Shown: piece after piece, positions 42,666-51,856 of the stretch | Layout of the letters: every line of letters begins with the position of its first letter | Position numbering within the stretch: the first letter of the stretch is position 1 | NCBI GenBank assembly: GCA_016648135.1 | Contig: JADDOH010001545.1 | Coordinates: forward strand, 310,001 to 374,000 | Length of the DNA: 64,000 bases | Source: Agrypnia vestita | Lineage: Eukaryota; Arthropoda; Insecta; Trichoptera; Phryganeidae | Direction of reading: 5' to 3' | The notes under the pieces: generated by a model | Database searches by the model: none | The model's input: only the letters and a program-made list of their open reading frames with translations | What the model was told of the DNA's origin: nothing | Translations under genes and position numbers: made by a program

Positions 42666-43345
42666 GCCTGTTGCAGCTGATCCTCTGATTATGAATATTC
42701 GATTATTTTAATGTTTCATACACAAAATATACAATTATACAGAGATGAACTGAGCTTCTTTAGCGAGGAGATTGGGATACAGCGGAAGTATGTCCGGCCT
42801 CACGTATATTTAAGACACATTTTTAATTAAATTTAAGTATTTATTATTAAATCCACTGTTCTTTTTTGCAATAGACGTTGCATTTTTGAATTTGAGACCG
42901 AATCTCTTCGAGTAAATCCTTAATTTTTTTAATAAAACGAAACTAAGTTACTAAGACATTATACATTTTAAGGGTATTTAGTTTGCACTTTTCTTGATTG
43001 TTAAAAAATTAACAAGCTCGTACCAATTTTTTAAACAAATCAAACATATTGGAACCAGCCATGGAACTAGACCGTGTGTCAAGAAATATAGGTAACTTCG
43101 TGTTTATCTGTGGATTCATATTTGTTAAAGTCGATGATATATTCTAATAAAATCATTTTACGTTATTATTATAATACAAGCCTACATCCATGAAAAATCA
43201 CGGAACATAGTTTAAGTACATATTTATTTATTTATACATAATAAAAAGCCTGTCAAACTTCGAACGCGGGGGGCGTAAATTAGTGGTTTGCGTCTTAGGT
43301 AAGTCCTGCTCTTACCGTGTGAAGCAATTTTATATAGTATATTTC

Positions 43346-43541
43346 GAGTAGCTTGTTGGTCTTGTGGTTAGGACACTCGCCTCGTGATCCAAAGGTCGCG
43401 GGTTCGAATCTCAGCCCAGACTAGCAAGTTAGTCCTATTTTCATAGCACAAGCGTTTAGCTTAGTTTGAAAATAGTAAGAATATTGATGTGACACGTATT
43501 CCGTGTTCGCATCTCTATTTTTAAAAAAAAAAAAAAAAAAA
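43346..43541 (+). repeat. tRNA-derived SINE family A, copy 1
   Basis: The tRNA-like head GCTTGTTGGTCTTGTGGTTAG (A-box), CTCGCCTCGTGATCC and GCGGGTTCGAATCTC (B-box) is followed by a unique body (AGTCCTATTTTCATAGCAC, AATATTGATGTGACACG, GTGTTCGCATCTCTATTT) and a poly(A) tail at 43522-43541. The copy at 60241-60440 is nearly identical in reverse orientation, including a poly(T) start. Confidence 0.85.
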
Positions 43542-43549
43542 TATTTTTA

Positions 43550-43730
43550 ACAAGCCGTGAAGAAGTGGTGGTGGCTATGTCGGTTAGTTGCCGTCCGCTC
43601 TCCCGAGATTCCGATAAGAGAGGTGAGTTCCAGGAAGTTACGGAGTTCCTCCCTTAACCCTCGCTGTACATCAAACGTCAGTCATTAACCGTTGGTGCTC
43701 CGTTCCTTGTTTGTCTGAATTTGAATCTTC
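43550..43730. other. Unassigned GC-richer segment after SINE
   Basis: GTGAAGAAGTGGTGGTGGCTA, CCGTCCGCTCTCCCGAG and AACCGTTGGTGCTCCGTTCC stand out from the AT-rich surroundings. The frame is open for ~40 codons but resembles no protein I know. It could be part of an older element into which the SINE inserted. Confidence 0.25.
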
Positions 43731-44099
43731 CCAAAATTAATTTAAAACCTTCTATTTTTATAAATTTTCAGAATAAATAGTTCTAAAGACAAGCAAAAAG
43801 TTCTTGTTGTCAAGTTGAACATCGTATTCCTACATGGGTTTCAATTTTTGTCGTATGGTGATCATGGACCATAATCTGAACGATCCTTAATGTAACCGAG
43901 CCAACCAATCAGAGGTCAGGAACGAGTGACACGACTTCGTGCTTTTCTAGTTATCTTTTTCTAATTATTCCGTCTTTGACCTTTTGATCTATTAGAAGCT
44001 TTAGATACTGTTAGTGTAATTTCACTTGTAACCTTAATTAATCCACAATACATAAATTCGCAGCAATAGATTGTACTATTTCGTATTTGTTTATACCTA

Positions 44100-44332
44100 T
44101 ATGCCCATCTCGCGATATATTCTCCAAACACCGAAAGATTCTACAGGTAGGGTGAGAAATTTCCTTTACACTACCAGTTTGGGATCATCAATGTATGTAC
44201 CTCACCAGCCCCTTTCTGCTCTTACTGAAATCCACTTTATTGTTTCCATTAATAATCCGGCCCATAGACGACTAATAGACGGTGCAAAATCAGCCCGCAT
44301 GAATCGCATTTTAAGGCAATCTGTACATTGAA
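44100..44332 (+). CDS. Unrecognised open frame, possible exon remnant
   Basis: An open frame of ~75 codons ends at 44329-44331 (TGA). It reads PISRYILQTPKDSTGRVRNF, SLGSSMYVPHQPLSALTEIH and ARMNRILRQSVH. Its amino-acid mix is balanced, unlike the Phe/Tyr/Leu-rich chance frames around it. I recognise no family. The upstream end has no good ATG in context; an acceptor-like site cannot be fixed. The hAT-like element begins 55 bases downstream. Confidence 0.25.
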
Positions 44333-44386
44333 ACACTTCAAACTTCATACCGAGCAGCCGATTCTACCTGCTTTAGGCGTGGATAC

Positions 44387-45176
44387 TAGTGATGGGTCCG
44401 CTCCGTACTCACTACTACAATGTAGTACTACACTACATTAAAGTGCACACTTCGCACATTCTGATGTGTAGTGCACACTACAAACTACAAACACCAAAGT
44501 TATTGAAAGTATAAACTTCAAATAGTACACTTCATTTCAAAGCGAACACTACAAAGTACATACATTTCAAAGTTATCGAAAGTATGAGAAACACATTTTA
44601 AATAGTGTATTTTTTACGTGAAATTTTTGGAAAGTTGATGTAGATATATGAAGAAATTTCTGGAATCTGTAACAACCCCCCTCCCTATGGTTTGAAAAAT
44701 TTTGGGAACTATGAAGAAATTTTTGGGAAGTTGATGTAGCTAAACGGAGAAATCTTTGCAAACTGTAACAACCCCCCCCCCCATGGTTTGAAAATTTTTT
44801 GGAATCGAACGAAGAAATCTGGCTGGCGACCTTTTTTTTTTTTTAGGTCGCCAAATTTTTATTTGGGAAAAAAACACTTCATTTCATTTAAAAATTTACT
44901 TCATTTCCTTACTTCACTTCCTTATTATTACAATTACTTCATTTCATTACTTCACTTCATTAATACTACAATTACTTCATTTCATTACTTCACTTCATTA
45001 ATACTACAATTACTTCATTACTTAAATTCATTTACTTCACTTCATTTCGTAGTACTACAATTGCTTCACTTCAAGTAGTTTTTACTACAATTGTAGTGTA
45101 CACTTTGTAGTCTTCAAACTGGTGAACGTGTGTGTGTTGTAGTCTTCATTTTAAAATGAAGTTTTTCCCTTCGCTA
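44387..45176. mobile_element. hAT-like non-autonomous element with 8-bp target duplication
   Basis: The element begins TAGTGATGGG and ends CCCTTCGCTA (mirror TAGCGAAGGG). It is flanked on both sides by GTGGATAC (44379-44386 and 45177-45184). An 8-bp duplication and TAGNG ends are hallmarks of hAT transposons. Inside are ACTACA-rich subterminal arms, a ~100-bp direct duplication (GGAAAGTTGATGTAG, GTAACAACCCCCC, ATGGTTTGAAAA) and a CTTCATT-based low-complexity tract. No transposase frame. Confidence 0.82.
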
Positions 45177-45184
45177 GTGGATAC

Positions 45185-45945
45185 CATGTTTGACGTTCAC
45201 ATTGACATTTGTATAACGAAATTATGTTTAAATTCATAAATGTTTCGAAAGTATAATTACGCTCGCCTTTGAAAAGCTTTATAAATTGATAACTTTAATT
45301 AAAGCCGTAAGAAATTTGGTCTGAAAATTCATTTATAAATGAATACGCCTGCGAATTTTCCTTCCACACCTTTCCGACATTCACCTTGAACAAATTAAAC
45401 CAATTGGAATTTGTGACCTCTGTTAATCCAATAAACCTGTGTGTCAAAGTAATACGGTGTATTTGAATAATATTATTACGCAAATAGCTTGTTTTAATAT
45501 CAAGAAATAAGTATAAATCAAGATTATTCAAGAACCATTTTTTTTATATTATATAGGTACTCGTATTCGTGTATAGAAGAAACACATAATATATACACGC
45601 GCATAAGGGGAATCTTAGGATCAGTATTACACAATGTACCTACAATAAAATAAGCAGGCACTACCACCATTGTTGTCATATATTGTAAGAGACCGAACTT
45701 TTGAAGTCGAACAGAAAATTACGATGTTTAGCAAGAAATAAATAAAAGGATAAGGTCAGGAAACGAGGCAATGGGCAGACCAATAATATCAACGGTCCCT
45801 ACGTGTACCAACTATCGAATACCAATACACCAACTATCGAATCTGCTAAAATTCAATTTCCGTTTTATTATATCTTAAAGTATCCAAATACAGTGTTTAA
45901 AATAGTTTAATTTTCGTTTAAAAAATCAATTACATATAAAGTAAA
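45185..45945. other. AT-rich gap, nothing recognised
   Basis: No supported gene or bounded element. Confidence 0.45.
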
Positions 45946-45947
45946 AT

Positions 45948-46790
45948 TTATTTATTTATTTATTTAACGCCCTTACGGGCTTTTACAAAATATACAAAAT
46001 ATAAATTTAAAAAAAATAACATAAGACAGATGTACAGTTAAAAGTTACAAGTACATATAAAGGATTGTGTAAATTTAGATTTCAGTTAAAAAGATTCAAG
46101 TACATCTTATAGATTTGTGTAAATTAAAAAGAGAATTTTAAGTAGTTAGAAAAAATAATAAAATTATTATCCATTTCCATTTAGTTTAGATGTAAAGAAT
46201 TGTATCAACTTTTTCCTATACACAGCAATATTATCAGCCGCCTTTGCATGTTTATTCCCTAATGAGTGTAGTCTGGGGATTACAGAGTTTGCTAATGCAT
46301 TAGTTCTGACATTTCCACTATAATAGAATAATTCACTGTGTCTTGATGACCTCGATGGGGCATATAAGTCGATCAAACTAACAATCTGGGGGCAATCAAT
46401 CATGCTATTTATGATCCTATTCAGAAATATTAGGTCTGTCGCGGTACGTCTCACAGACAAGTTTAATAACTAAGGAGACATTCGTAATTGATATCTTCCA
46501 AGTGTATATTCAATTTGTAATTAATAAATTTTAAGAACTTTTTTTGGATTCGTTCAACTGCCGTTGAATGGTTAACATAGTGAGGCGACCAAATGATCGA
46601 GTTATATTCAACCTGAGGTCTGACAAGAGAAGTGTAAATTCTTTTTACTCCCTTTATATTAACTCGTGGCGTCTGCTTGCTTGCCGTCAACAAAAACTTT
46701 GGATCGATTTTTGACCCTTTTCCCGTGATCCAATCGAGCTGAAACTTGGCAAGCAGACTCGTGGCGAAGATCAAGAAGATCTAACAAATT
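45948..46790 (-). mobile_element. 5'-truncated non-LTR element (CR1/Jockey-like)
   Basis: Read on the minus strand it starts in the post-RT coding region, passes through a 3' UTR and ends in (TAAA)n at 45948-45965. The coding part is annotated separately. It is the longest 3' fragment of this class in the window. Confidence 0.8.
46167..46774 (-). pseudogene. Non-LTR RT protein, post-RT C-terminal region
   Basis: Two adjoining minus-strand frames carry the usual end of a CR1/Jockey-like protein. The first (46774-46463) reads KRIYTSLVRPQVEYNSIIWS and VERIQKKFLKFINY, the block after the reverse-transcriptase thumb. The second (46460-46167) reads DLIFLNRIINSMIDCP, then RTNALANSVIPRLHSLGN. A stop (Ser-Tyr-stop at the junction near 46463) and a frame change separate them. 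Everything upstream of the thumb is missing. Confidence 0.8.
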
Positions 46791-47630
46791 TTCGTTAAAA
46801 AAAAATAATTATAGTATAATTTCAAATTTTTAGAAATTTTATTGGTTTTTTCAAATTGGAATCATTAGAAAAGTTTGATTAGCAAGGCCGCGGCGGACTA
46901 ATAACGTCGCGGAATATTTTCTAAATTTGAATTACTCCGACGGTATAATAGGTACATCACTACGAATTTCGAAAATTTACAAAACAATTGGTTCACAGAT
47001 GACAGCAAAATTGGATTTTTTGGGAAAAAATCAAATAATAATTTATTTCTTTTAGATTAATGCTTAGTTTTGAAGAATTCTACATTACTCAAATCTGATT
47101 CTGACTAAATCATTTGACGCTGTAAATTCATAAGGTACGATATTGATGATAATTGAATCTATCAAAATCTTGATATCTCAAAACATCTGACAGTTTAGAA
47201 ATATATTAAATTTCTGTAAGTTTAGTGTTATGTTATATGTTTTAATTCGTCTTTAATTATTGTTATATTTTACAAACAAAGGGAGTATAGTAAAAACTTG
47301 GTTTTTATGGGTTACTTTTTTTTAATATTATTCGAAAATATAAAGAAAACTGGATAGTTTTAGATAATAAAATGAAAAAATATTTTTTTCCGATCCGATA
47401 GTAAGTAGGTACCTACCAATGCGGAATATAACTCGAAACTCTGCAAAATTCAGAGCCTCGGTGTAGAGTAGTGTAGAAAATCGTAGAAAAACTAGTGTAT
47501 GTCATCAACCGTCTTATATTATTAATGCTCTTGCCCTTAGAATATAATTGTATGTTAATATAATTGTAATTGTTGAAATATTTGTGTATTTTTTTTTTAT
47601 GGTACCAAGTAGTTTTATATAAATAAATGG
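46791..47630. other. AT-rich gap, nothing recognised
   Basis: No supported gene or bounded element. Confidence 0.45.
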
Positions 47631-47633
47631 ATA

Positions 47634-48137
47634 TACACAGTGTACCAGAGCTAGCAGCAGAAACTTGGCCGATAGATTCCTGACTATGTTATGAGTCTAA
47701 AATATTCAAGCAACCATGACCTAATATCGATAGTTATGGTGATATGCAATATCAAAGTTTGCATTTTATTCCAATATTTCTGACTTATTTTTTGTAAAAC
47801 GTTGCACTGTCATTACAGTAGCTTATGTAGATTATGAAAAATTCATTTGCTTATATACAACTTAAATAAAATGATAAAAACCTTGTAAAAAATGACTTTT
47901 TTAAATGACTTGTATTAAAGCGAATGAATTGTTCATAATCGACATAAGATACTGTAATTATAGTTCAACATTTTGCAAAAAATAAGTAAGAAATATTGAA
48001 AAAAAAATGCAAACTTTGATATTGCGTATCTCCATGACTATTGATATTAGGCCATGGTTTCTTGAACATTTTGGACTCATAAAATAGTCAGGAATCTACC
48101 TGCCAAGTTTCTGCTGCTAGCTCCGGTAGACCCTGTA
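47634..48137. mobile_element. Palindromic MITE F variant with different ends
   Basis: The inner sequence follows MITE F (TTCAAG, ACCTAATATC, ATAGTTATGG, TTTGCATT, TGACTTATTTTTTGTAAAACG, CATTACAGTA). The terminal ~50 bp differ: TACACAGTGTACCAGAGCTAG and the mirror of TACAGGGTCTACCGGAGCTAG, with AGCAGAAACTTGGC next. TA flanks each end. Length is 504 bp. Confidence 0.8.
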
Positions 48138-48187
48138 TAAATTTATATGTACACAAATAAATGTAGATGATCGTTCAAAAAAATATA

Positions 48188-48727
48188 TATAGGGTTATTT
48201 GGAAAACATTAATAACCTCGCAGAACTATATTCCTGCCTTGCTTATGAGTCGAAAATGTTCAAGCTATCATGACCTAATATCAATAGTTATGGAGATATG
48301 CGACATCAAAGTTTGCGATTTTTTTAAAATATTTCTGACTTATTTTTTGTAAGACGCTGGACTATCATTACAGTAACACATATCGATTACGAAAAATTCA
48401 TTCGTTTCAATACAAGTTAAATAAAATGATAAAAACCCTGAAAAAATTCCAATTGGAATGTTTTCCTATTGGAATTCGAAGGTTTTTATTTTATTATTTG
48501 ACTTGTATTAAAGGGAATAAATTTTTCGTATTCGATATAAGTTGCTGTAATGATAGTCCAACGCTTTACAAAAAATAAGAAATATTGAAAAAAAAAATGC
48601 AAACTTTGATGTCGCATGTCTACTTAACTATTGATATTAGGTCATAATACCTTGAACATTTTCGACTCATTATCAAGGCAGGAACATAGTCCTGCGAGCT
48701 TATTAATGTTTTCCAAATAACCCTGTA
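48188..48727. mobile_element. Palindromic MITE F, copy 2 (540 bp)
   Basis: The left end reads TATAGGGTTATTTGGAAAAC (one base off TACAGGG) and the right end CCAAATAACCCTGTA. TA target copies lie at 48186-48187 and 48728-48729. The arms align along their full length with copy 1 (37510-38052) and copy 3 (50104-50646). Confidence 0.88.
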
Positions 48728-48860
48728 TATTCTGGCCATGTCTTCGATGAAGATGAACAGGTCGATAGCTGCCGCTAAGCGTTCGTGCGAATGTTCTATC
48801 ACGCCTTTCCTACCGATGCATAAACCTGCTATAACCTGCGAGCTGTGATTGAATTCCAAG
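48727..48860 (-). pseudogene. Exon-like host gene fragment, unrecognised
   Basis: The minus strand reads EFNHSSQVIAGLCIGRKGVI, EHSHERLAAAIDLFIFIEDM and ARI. Forty-odd codons are open with mixed composition and many C/G-ending codons, unlike the AT-rich surroundings. MITE F copy 2 cuts it at 48727 and the GC-rich TIR element cuts it at 48861. Beyond that element, at 49811-49830 on the minus strand, TTTTAATTCAG then GAGGATTCAGGACGG could be its acceptor and first codons (GFRTVL joined to EFNHSS). I do not recognise the protein. Confidence 0.35.
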
Positions 48861-48961
48861 ACCTATAACGCACTAGCGGCTAGCCGCGGTGCGGCCTCCC
48901 GTTGCGGTAAGCCGCACTTGGATCTTTACATGAAACAGCATGATATCAACGCACTGACTTA

Positions 48962-49668
48962 GCGCTTGTTCAGACACAGCGGGAACCGTTCAGTTTCAGA
49001 ATCGCGTTTCAAAACACGCGATTTGTGTCATCTGTTCACACAGCCGCGGTTAATAACCGATTTGTGCGCGCGAAAATAAACGTCAGTTTGACAGTTCTGG
49101 TGCCGTTCTCCATCTTTGAATATCAGAGATATATTCGCTCATTACTTTGTTAAGGACGGCCGTGTTCCATGGCAAGACACATAAATATCATTCTATCAGT
49201 TCATTTTTGGTGAATAAATACCTACTTCTCTAAAATACTCTTTTTTTCCAGCATTTCCAAATATCTCCACCAATTCCTGCCAAGCTTGGTTCTTGGCATA
49301 TTTGAGTAATCCTCACACTGAAGATCCCATATTACAGGTCTTTTCTCCACTTCATCAATTAAAAGTTCAATGTCAAAGCGATCCATAACCATAGAAAAGA
49401 GAATATAATCCACGCGTGCTCCTGTTGTGACATGGAACCGTGCGGTGCCCGCAACGCGACTGAACGCTCTCGTAAGGCCCCATAGTAATAGGATCGTGCG
49501 GGCGCCGTGCGGGTCTATTTTCTAGCGGTTGGGTTGCGGGCACCGCAGCGGTTGACTAACCGCACGGTTGTGTCTGAACGATCACATACACAAACCTAGG
49601 TAAATGAGACCCGCACGGATCTCATGCGATTCTGAAACGGCACGGTTCCCGCTGTGTCTGACAAGCGC
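48962..49668. mobile_element. PIF/Harbinger-like non-autonomous element (inner, nested)
   Basis: Terminal repeats GCGCTTGTTCAGACACAGCG and its near mirror (CGCTGTGTCTGACAAGCGC) are flanked by TTA on both sides (48959-48961 and 49669-49671). A 3-bp TTA/TWA duplication is typical of PIF/Harbinger. The arms are GC-rich with further GTGCGG words. It carries a MADF frame but no DDE transposase. Confidence 0.82.
49222..49413 (-). CDS. MADF-domain protein fragment within PIF/Harbinger-like element
   Basis: The likely start is the ATG of MVMDRFDIELLIDEVEKRPV; another in-frame codon lies upstream. Then come IWDLQCEDYSN and RNWWRYLEMLEKK. LIxxVxxRPxIWD, a short loop, DYSN and a following Trp are the signature of the MADF (Myb/SANT-like, Adf-1) DNA-binding domain. 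PIF/Harbinger elements encode a Myb/MADF-type partner protein beside the transposase. The frame stops after 63 codons, before the third helix region is complete, so it is probably a truncated first exon. The transposase gene is absent from this copy. Confidence 0.7.
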   Translation of the reverse strand: MDYILFSMVMDRFDIELLIDEVEKRPVIWDLQCEDYSNMPRTKLGRNWWRYLEMLEKKSILEK

Positions 49669-49843
49669 TTACGGCTAGCCGTTAACCGCATCCGGTCGTC
49701 TTGGGACAGCGGCGAGTGGCGCTGGTTCGTCCCGTTGCGGCTAACCGTGTACACTGCGGCTTACCGCAACGGGAGCCCGCACCGCGGCTAGCCGCTAGTG
49801 CGTTATAGGCCGTCCTGAATCCTCCTGAATTAAAAGCAAAAAG

Positions 49844-50041
49844 ATGCACACTACATCAACTCAACCTAATACCCTACAAGTAACTATAAATAATGGAACA
49901 CCTGCAACAAATGGTGCAGTGGGAAATTTAAGTACCTACTGGATTCCTACCAAAGAGATATTTCCTACGCAACCCTATGATGTTTTTCCAAAATGGAGGC
50001 GACACCTCAGCAACTCCCGTCACGTTCCAGCTTATGGATAA
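49844..50041 (+). CDS. Unrecognised ATG-initiated open frame
   Basis: The ATG at 49844 begins MHTTSTQPNTLQVTINNG, then TPATNGAVGNLSTYW, IPTKEIFPTQPYDVF and ends HVPAYG. The frame is Thr/Asn-rich and reads like protein, not AT-rich noise. An overlapping frame (QNGGDTSATPVTFQL, DKDSTSATTVYF) also looks protein-like, hinting at a frameshift near 49980. It sits between the GC-rich TIR element and MITE F copy 3. I recognise no family. Confidence 0.3.
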   Translation: MHTTSTQPNTLQVTINNGTPATNGAVGNLSTYWIPTKEIFPTQPYDVFPKWRRHLSNSRHVPAYG

Positions 50042-50103
50042 AGATTCTACCAGTGCTACTACTGTTTACTTTGTGTTTTGCTATTACTCGTAACGAAAAT
50101 GTA

Positions 50104-50646
50104 TACAGGGTTATTTGTAAAACATTACTAACCTCGCAGGACTATATTCCTGCCTTGATTATGAGTCGAAAATGTTCAAGCTATTATGACCTAATATCAA
50201 TAGTTCAGGAGATATGCGATATCAAAGTTTGCATTTTTTTTTTCAATATTTCTGACTTATTTTTTGTAAAACGTTGGACTATCATTACAGTAACTCATAT
50301 CGATTACAAAAAATTCATTCGTTTCAATACAAGTTAAATTAAATAATAAAAACCCTGAAAAATTCCGATTGGAATGTTTTCCTATTGGAATTCGAAGGTT
50401 TTTATTTTATTATTCGACTTGTATTAAAGGAAATGAATTTTTCGTATTCAATATAAGTTAGTGTAATGATAGTCCAACGTTTTACAAAAAATACGTCAAA
50501 AATATTGAAAAAAAAATGCAAACTTTGATATCGCATATCTCCTGAACTATTGATATTAGGTCATAATAGCTTGAACATTTTCGACTCATAATCAAGGCAG
50601 GAATATAGTCCTGCGAGGTTATTAATGTTTTACAAATAGCCCTGTA
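50104..50646. mobile_element. Palindromic MITE F, copy 3 (543 bp)
   Basis: Ends TACAGGGTTATTTGTAAAAC and mirror, flanked by TA (50102-50103 and 50647-50648). It has the same length as copy 1. Both arms meet at the same AATT-centred palindrome. Confidence 0.9.
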
Positions 50647-51204
50647 TATTCCTAATAAATAAATGCTCATGCATATAGACACTACGTATTCATTCACTCT
50701 CCGACGTACTACTGTTCGGATTGGCATGTTATTGTAGCGCTTCTTCAATGTTTGCCTGTGGCCGAAGTATATGCAAGTGTAATTACTATACTTCGGTTTT
50801 TGACCTACTGAAATCACATGTTCGAGCATTCCTTCACTACTTCATTTATATCTTCCGTATTACACAACACCGATCATGCAGAAAAAACTTATTATTATTA
50901 AATACAACAATACAAACAGAAGGACTTAATTTACACTCGTGGGCTTCGAAGACCACAGATATTAAAAGCAAAAATATTAAAAATTAATAATGTGCTTACA
51001 AAATCCAACCAAAAATGGCGCTTGCGTGAGATTAAATAGATGCGAGTTGTATGATGACAAAACACACTTTTGACTCGAAACTAGATAAAGAAAAGCAAAG
51101 GCATCCGTAATGTTGTAAAGCAGAGAGAGTACACAAATGATAGCACGACAAATTTTCACTATATATACACAAATTTCACTATATATTCACTATGTATACT
51201 CACA
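50647..51204. other. Gap, nothing firmly recognised
   Basis: An 88-codon frame at 50721-50987 resembles no known protein. No bounded element seen. Confidence 0.4.
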
Positions 51205-51690
51205 AGAGTCTATGAAGCCACGTGAGTATTACTGGACCACCACCCTTAATGTACTCGGCAGCAACATTGTCATAACCCACAGCCTTGCCATTCTTCATGT
51301 GCTTCAATGCTCTATGATTTCTTCCACAGTTATTTCATTCACACTGTCGTCACTATTCATAAATCCATTGGACGCCTCAAAGGAGTCCTCACTCACATTC
51401 CCATTACTCTCATACATTTCTTCAAAAAATTCCTTCCATCTATCTTTTATTTCATTTTCGTTTCTAAGCATCTTTCCATTCTTAGACATAATAGCATTCA
51501 CACAACCTCTTTTCGTGCCACTTCGAGACTTTTTAACTTCCTTCCAAAAGATCTTGATATTTTCTTGGAAGTTCTGAGTCAATTTAAGTCCCTCGTCCTT
51601 CCTCAAACGCTCCTTTCTTTCTTTCACTCCGTGCTTTACCTTTTTCTTACAAGACCTGGCACGATCAGGTACTACAAGTATTTGAGGATG
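51205..51690 (-). pseudogene. RTE-type element, endonuclease-RT linker fragment
   Basis: The minus strand reads NIKIFWKEVKKSRSGTKRGC, MSKNGKMLRNENEIKDRWKE and FFEEMY, then a one-base deletion after TVEEIIEH. It resumes as ALKHMKNGKAVGYDNVAAEY and IKGGGPVILTWLH. This is the stretch between the endonuclease and reverse-transcriptase domains plus the first RT motif of RTE-like proteins. Both ends are cut. Downstream on the plus strand begins an RTE 3' end in the opposite orientation. Confidence 0.8.
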
Positions 51691-51856
51691 GCCCTGTTAA
51701 AAGCCGCAACAACCGTAGAACGTGTATGAGAAGATGTATGAATGTGGCCGAAGCAAAAGTGGTGTGCCAGGATAGAAGAGTGTGGCGTTCAATCCTCTCT
51801 GCCTACCCCTGCAGGGAAACGGCGTGATGGTTAGTTAGTTAGTTAGTTAGTTAGTA
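51691..51856 (+). pseudogene. RTE-like 3' end with (TTAG)n tail
   Basis: MRRCMNVAEAKVVCQDRRVW and RSILSAYPCRETA, then a stop, are the closing residues of an RTE-like protein, followed at once by GGTTAGTTAGTTAGTTAG to 51854. Short tandem 3' tails fit RTE. It abuts the minus-strand RTE fragment at 51205-51690, giving a head-to-head junction, which suggests an inverted (twin-primed) insertion of one element. Confidence 0.72.

Larger units (their letters stand above)
48861..49810. mobile_element. GC-rich TIR element (outer), host of a nested insertion
   Basis: CCTATAACGCACTAGCGG, CTAGCCGCGG, TGCGG and CCCGTTGCGGTAAGCCGCA on the left are mirrored on the right (TGCGGCTTACCGCAACGGG, then CCGCGGCTAGCCGC, TAGTGCGTTATAGG). 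The ~55-bp arms enclose ~100 bp of its own sequence plus the 707-bp inner element. The target duplication is ambiguous because the ends read CC-TATA and TATA-GG. Confidence 0.8.

Noticed and set aside
43346..43425. Candidate functional tRNA gene
   Set aside because: The A and B boxes are good, but the arms do not pair fully and a SINE body with poly(A) follows; a second copy at 60.4 kb confirms a SINE.
51829..51856. (TTAG)n as interstitial insect telomere repeat (TTAGG)n
   Set aside because: The unit is four bases, TTAG, not TTAGG, and it directly follows an RTE protein end, so it is an element tail.
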